From Cupriavidus sp. YR651 (GTDB lineage: Bacteria; Pseudomonadota; Gammaproteobacteria; Burkholderiales; Burkholderiaceae), in assembly GCF_900101625.1 (NCBI RefSeq), contig NZ_FMYZ01000003.1, positions 434,001-498,000 on the forward strand: 64,000 nucleotides of DNA, given 5' to 3'. The translations under genes and the position numbers were made by a program. The first letter of the stretch is position 1, and the number at the start of each line of letters is the position of its first letter. This document shows, piece after piece, positions 61,177 to 64,000 of this stretch. Below the pieces are notes generated by a model. That model did no database searches, was not told where the DNA came from, and saw nothing but the letters and a program-made list of their open reading frames with translations.

Positions 61177-62159
61177 GATGCGTGGGCTCCTGTCGAGGCG
61201 GTCGAAGCGTGGCCATCGCGTCCGAGATGCGCCGGCGCGTCGCCGAGCGCGATGCGATAGAACATCAGGGCGTTGTCGCGCCAGATGGCGCGCGCCTGCC
61301 CGGCGTCGAGGCCTTCCATGGCCTGCGCCATGGTGTCGACCAGCTCGCCGACGTTGGTGCGCAGTCCCGATACGGGCAGGTTGCTGGCGAACATGCAGCG
61401 TTCCGCCCCGAAGATATCGATGGCAAGGCGGATGACCCGTACGTTGTCGGCGCGGTTCCATGCCGCGTGAGGCAGTCCGAATTCGGACAGCTTCACGTGA
61501 ACGCCGGGCAGGCTGGCCAATGCACGCATGCCCTGCTGCCATTTGGACAGGCCGGCCTCGGAGCGGTCCCACGGCAGTCCGGCATGCTCGACAGCGACCC
61601 TGAGGCCTGGCACGGTGGCGATGAGATCGGCGGCTTCTTCGAGGTGCCAGTAGGGCACGCGCAGATCCCACGACAGTCCGTTCGCGGCCAGTGCGTGAAG
61701 CCCGGCCCGCCAGCGCGGATCCTGCAGCGTGCCGGGCTCGCGCCGCACATCCTGCATGGCATCTGCCGCGATGCGCGGCTTGCATCGCACGCCACGCACC
61801 AGCGGATAGCGCAACTGCGCGTGCAGATGGTCGGCCCGGTCATCGTGCAGCAGATCGACGTAGGCCACGACAGCGTTGGGAAACCCGTGACGCGCGTGTT
61901 GTTCGTGCAGCCAGGCCGTTTCGGCCAGCGATTCCGCGCGATCACGCTCGGCTTCCACGTGGATGGTGCCGTCCACGCGAATCCCTTGCCAGCGCGCCAG
62001 GTAATCGTCCGCGGCGAAATCGCGGCGCAGCGTGGCGTAGTCGCCAAGGAAGAACGCGCGCGGGTCATAGCGATCCTGCAGCCACGGGTAGTGATGGCCG
62101 GCGTCGAGCCGCCAGATGTGATGATGGGCATCGACGATGGCGTCGGGAAGATGGGTCAT
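61173..62159 (-). CDS. amidohydrolase-family TIM-barrel hydrolase embedded in the TRAP operon
   Basis: A 328-residue amidohydrolase_2 protein: DAHHHIWRLDAGHHYPWLQDRYDP is the N-terminal metal motif, with CMFASNLPVSGLR near the C-terminus (the conserved Asp of this group is replaced by Asn in the ASN-LP motif, as in some fucono-1,5-lactonase-like members). These proteins open lactones of sugar acids or related compounds. ATG 62159 is preferred over an ATG at 62189. Location between DctP and DctQ indicates it acts on the imported solute or a lactone of it. Confidence 0.87.
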   Translation of the reverse strand: MTHLPDAIVDAHHHIWRLDAGHHYPWLQDRYDPRAFFLGDYATLRRDFAADDYLARWQGIRVDGTIHVEAERDRAESLAETAWLHEQHARHGFPNAVVAYVDLLHDDRADHLHAQLRYPLVRGVRCKPRIAADAMQDVRREPGTLQDPRWRAGLHALAANGLSWDLRVPYWHLEEAADLIATVPGLRVAVEHAGLPWDRSEAGLSKWQQGMRALASLPGVHVKLSEFGLPHAAWNRADNVRVIRLAIDIFGAERCMFASNLPVSGLRTNVGELVDTMAQAMEGLDAGQARAIWRDNALMFYRIALGDAPAHLGRDGHASTASTGAHAS

Positions 62160-62188
62160 GGTGCCAGTCCTTTCTTCTGTGCCGCGCA

Positions 62189-63175
62189 TCAGCGCTGGGT
62201 CTCGATCGCGCGGAGGATCGCGCCGCCGGCGTCGCCGTTCTTCTGGACAAAGAGCTGGCGCGTTTCCTCGCGCACCACCTTGCGGATACTGTCGTTGTCG
62301 GGATGCTCGTTGACCTGTACCCCCTTCGCGCGCAACTGGGCAATCGCCGCGCGTTCGTTGTCGGCGTTGAGCTTGCGCTGGTAGGTGGCTGCGGCGGCGG
62401 CCTCCTCGAGCAGGATCTTCTGGTACTCGGGCTTGAGCGAATCAAACTTCGCCTTGTTCATCAACACCACCAGCGCCGTATAGGCGTGGCGCGTCAGCGA
62501 GACGTACTTTTGCACCTCGTAGAGCTTTGCCGAGACCATCAACGTCGGCGGATTCTCCTGGCCATCGACGGCACCTGATTCGAGCGCACCAAACACCTCG
62601 GCGAATGGCATCGGCTGGGGGCTGGCGCCCAGCAGCTGGAATGCCTTGATATGGGAGGGGTTTGGCGTGGTGCGGATCTTCAGGCCGCGAATGTCCTCGG
62701 CGCGCTGGATCGGGCGCTTGTTATTGCCCAGGCTGCGGAAGCCGATTTCCCAGAAGGCGAGGCCCTTGATGCGATGCGCGCCCAGTTCGTCGAGCAAGGA
62801 ACGGCCGACGGCACCGTCCAGCACGCGATAGGCGCCCGGTCCGTCCTCGAACTGATAGGGCAGGTCCAGCACATTGAGCCGGGGCGCGAGCCCGGTGACG
62901 AAGGGGTTGCCGGTGGCGCCGATATCGATGGTGCCGCTGCGCACGCCGGTCACGAGCGACGTGTCGTTGCCGAGCTGGCTGTTCGCGAACACCTGGATCT
63001 CGACGCCGCCGCCGGTGCGTGCCTTGACCTTCTCGCTGAACGACAACGCGGCAAGGTGCTGGGAATCGGATTCGGGCACGGTATGCGCGAACCGCAGTTT
63101 GACGGTTTGTGCGCCGGCTGCGCTGGCGATCGACAAAAGCGCGGCCAGCACGATATGCGAGATAGCGTGTTTCAT
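62189..63175 (-). CDS. dctP: TRAP transporter solute-binding protein DctP
   Basis: A 328-residue periplasmic receptor with signal peptide (about residues 1-21, ASAAGAQ). Family blocks: LRFAHTVPESDSQHLAA, GLKIRTTPNPSHIKAFQLLGASPQPMPFAEVFGALESGAVDGQENP, with the Arg (KIRTTPNP) that anchors the carboxylate. It is DctP type by these. First gene after the alcohol dehydrogenase; the 5' UTR has GGAGACAACC. It hands substrate to DctQM. Confidence 0.94.
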   Translation of the reverse strand: MKHAISHIVLAALLSIASAAGAQTVKLRFAHTVPESDSQHLAALSFSEKVKARTGGGVEIQVFANSQLGNDTSLVTGVRSGTIDIGATGNPFVTGLAPRLNVLDLPYQFEDGPGAYRVLDGAVGRSLLDELGAHRIKGLAFWEIGFRSLGNNKRPIQRAEDIRGLKIRTTPNPSHIKAFQLLGASPQPMPFAEVFGALESGAVDGQENPPTLMVSAKLYEVQKYVSLTRHAYTALVVLMNKAKFDSLKPEYQKILLEEAAAAATYQRKLNADNERAAIAQLRAKGVQVNEHPDNDSIRKVVREETRQLFVQKNGDAGGAILRAIETQR

Positions 63176-63255
63176 GGTGGTTGTCTCCTGGGGTGATGAA
63201 TGGCGCCGCCACATCGGTTGGATGCATGTGGTGGTGGCGGTCGCCGTGAGGGCCG

Positions 63256-64000
63256 TCAGAGCGATTCGTTCAGCATCGCCATGTAGTCGCTTTCGCTGGC
63301 AATCCGCGGGTTGGTCTTGTGGCAGTGATCGGCCAACGCATAGGCAATCACGCGCGGGAACAACGCGGGGTCGACGCCCATCTGCGCAAGGCCGGAAGGC
63401 AGGCTGAGCCGGCGGTTTTTCTCGGCGATGGCGGCATCGATCTCATCGGCGCCGCCGATACCCATCGCCTGCGCCATTCGTGCGAGCCGGTCTTCCTCGC
63501 GCACCGATGGCGCCTGCGCGTTGAAGCGGATGACGGCGGGCAGCAGCACCGCGTTGAGCGTGCCATGGTGGAGGTTCGGCATCAGGCCACCCAGTGCATG
63601 GCTGAGGCTGTGCACGCATCCGAGCCCTTTCTGGAAGGCCAGGGCGCCCTGCATGGATGCGCTCATCATCGCGAGCCGTGCGGCGCGGTTCTGCGGCTCG
63701 CGTTGGGCCAGTTCGATATGCTGCCAGCCGCGGCGCAGGCCATCGAGCGCGATGCCATCGGCCGGCGGGTTGAAGGCTGGCGCCATGAAGGTTTCCATGC
63801 AATGCGCGATGGCGTCCATGCCCGTCGCCGCCGTCAAGCCGGGTGGCAGGCCCAGCGTCAGCTCGGGATCGCAGATCGCCACGCGCGGCACGATATGCGG
63901 AGACAGCACGCCGACCTTGCGGCCATCGTCGAGAATCAGCACGGCGCCGCGGCCAACTTCGCTGCCGGTGCCGGCCGTGGTGGGAATGGCAATGACGGGC
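63256..64000 (-). CDS. iron-containing alcohol dehydrogenase, 5' partial
   Basis: The frame is open to the window edge (248 residues visible), so the start lies beyond. The nucleotide domain end PTTAGTGSEVG and the metal domain are clear: GMDAIAHCMETF (Asp/His ligands), CVHSLSHALGG (His ligands) and NLHHGTLNAVLLP (His). Fe(II)-dependent group III ADH fold; members include lactaldehyde reductase, 1,3-propanediol dehydrogenase and maleylacetate reductase. Its stop is 81 nt before the dctP start, so it is the upstream gene of the same run. Confidence 0.92.
   Translation of the reverse strand, partial: PVIAIPTTAGTGSEVGRGAVLILDDGRKVGVLSPHIVPRVAICDPELTLGLPPGLTAATGMDAIAHCMETFMAPAFNPPADGIALDGLRRGWQHIELAQREPQNRAARLAMMSASMQGALAFQKGLGCVHSLSHALGGLMPNLHHGTLNAVLLPAVIRFNAQAPSVREEDRLARMAQAMGIGGADEIDAAIAEKNRRLSLPSGLAQMGVDPALFPRVIAYALADHCHKTNPRIASESDYMAMLNESL

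Overview
The window is a GC-rich stretch of a beta-proteobacterial chromosome, most likely Cupriavidus or a close Burkholderiales relative. This is inferred from base composition, the number of Bug/TctC-type solute receptors, a Tat-exported HiPIP, a PcaQ-controlled protocatechuate operon with a fused PcaD-PcaC protein, and LysR genes beside many catabolic clusters. I see no rRNA, tRNA, CRISPR array, prophage or intact insertion sequence. The density of accessory transport and catabolic genes suggests a secondary replicon; that is inference.

Layout. 1-3.6 kb: a NitT/TauT-type ABC importer (lipoprotein receptor cut by the window edge, ATPase, permease, anchored receptor-like protein). 3.9-10.4 kb: a probable sulfur-source island with two tandem SfnB-type flavoproteins, an NtaA/SnaA-type FMN monooxygenase and an overlapping metQ-metN-metI-like ABC set. 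10.5-15.5 kb: a secreted protein with TDGA repeats, LysR and MarR regulators, a patatin lipoprotein, an LprI-like protein, a cupin and a HiPIP. 15.8-19.4 kb: an AraC regulator facing a Bug-PhzF-RidA operon, then an orphan FitA-like antitoxin. 19.9-22.5 kb: periplasmic-type trehalase and a shikimate kinase.

22.7-31.8 kb is the 4-hydroxybenzoate/protocatechuate block: pcaK, pcaQ, pcaHG, pcaB, pcaL, pobR and pobA. Together these take up 4-hydroxybenzoate, hydroxylate it to protocatechuate, cleave the ring and carry it to 3-oxoadipate. The last thiolase/CoA-transferase steps are not here. A ~115-bp hairpin repeat with terminal inverted repeats lies between pcaB and pcaL; a second copy touches the shikimate kinase stop codon.

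32-43 kb: lipocalin, a large tannase/feruloyl-esterase-like lipoprotein, a LysR regulator, an alpha/beta-hydrolase lipoprotein, a His-rich Bug protein, an MFS carrier, an orphan PstS and a Gln-rich small protein. 43-55.6 kb: two paralogous LysR genes, each divergent from Bug receptors, bracketing a dehydrogenase, MBL-fold hydrolase, porin, amidohydrolase and isopropylmalate-dehydrogenase-like enzyme. 55.6-58.7 kb: remains of a non-homologous end-joining locus (5' end of ku, 3' end of ligD) flanking a hybrid histidine kinase with a degenerate receiver. 58.7-64 kb: a DctPQM TRAP operon with an embedded amidohydrolase, a secreted PPC-domain protein and an iron-dependent alcohol dehydrogenase cut by the window edge.

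The most unusual signals are the matched regulatory DNA of the two LysR/Bug modules (an identical 12-bp box exactly 57 nt before both start codons), a second matched promoter pair upstream of the tannase and the hydrolase, the dispersed hairpin element, the TDGA-repeat protein, and the cut-down ku/ligD locus with its kinase.
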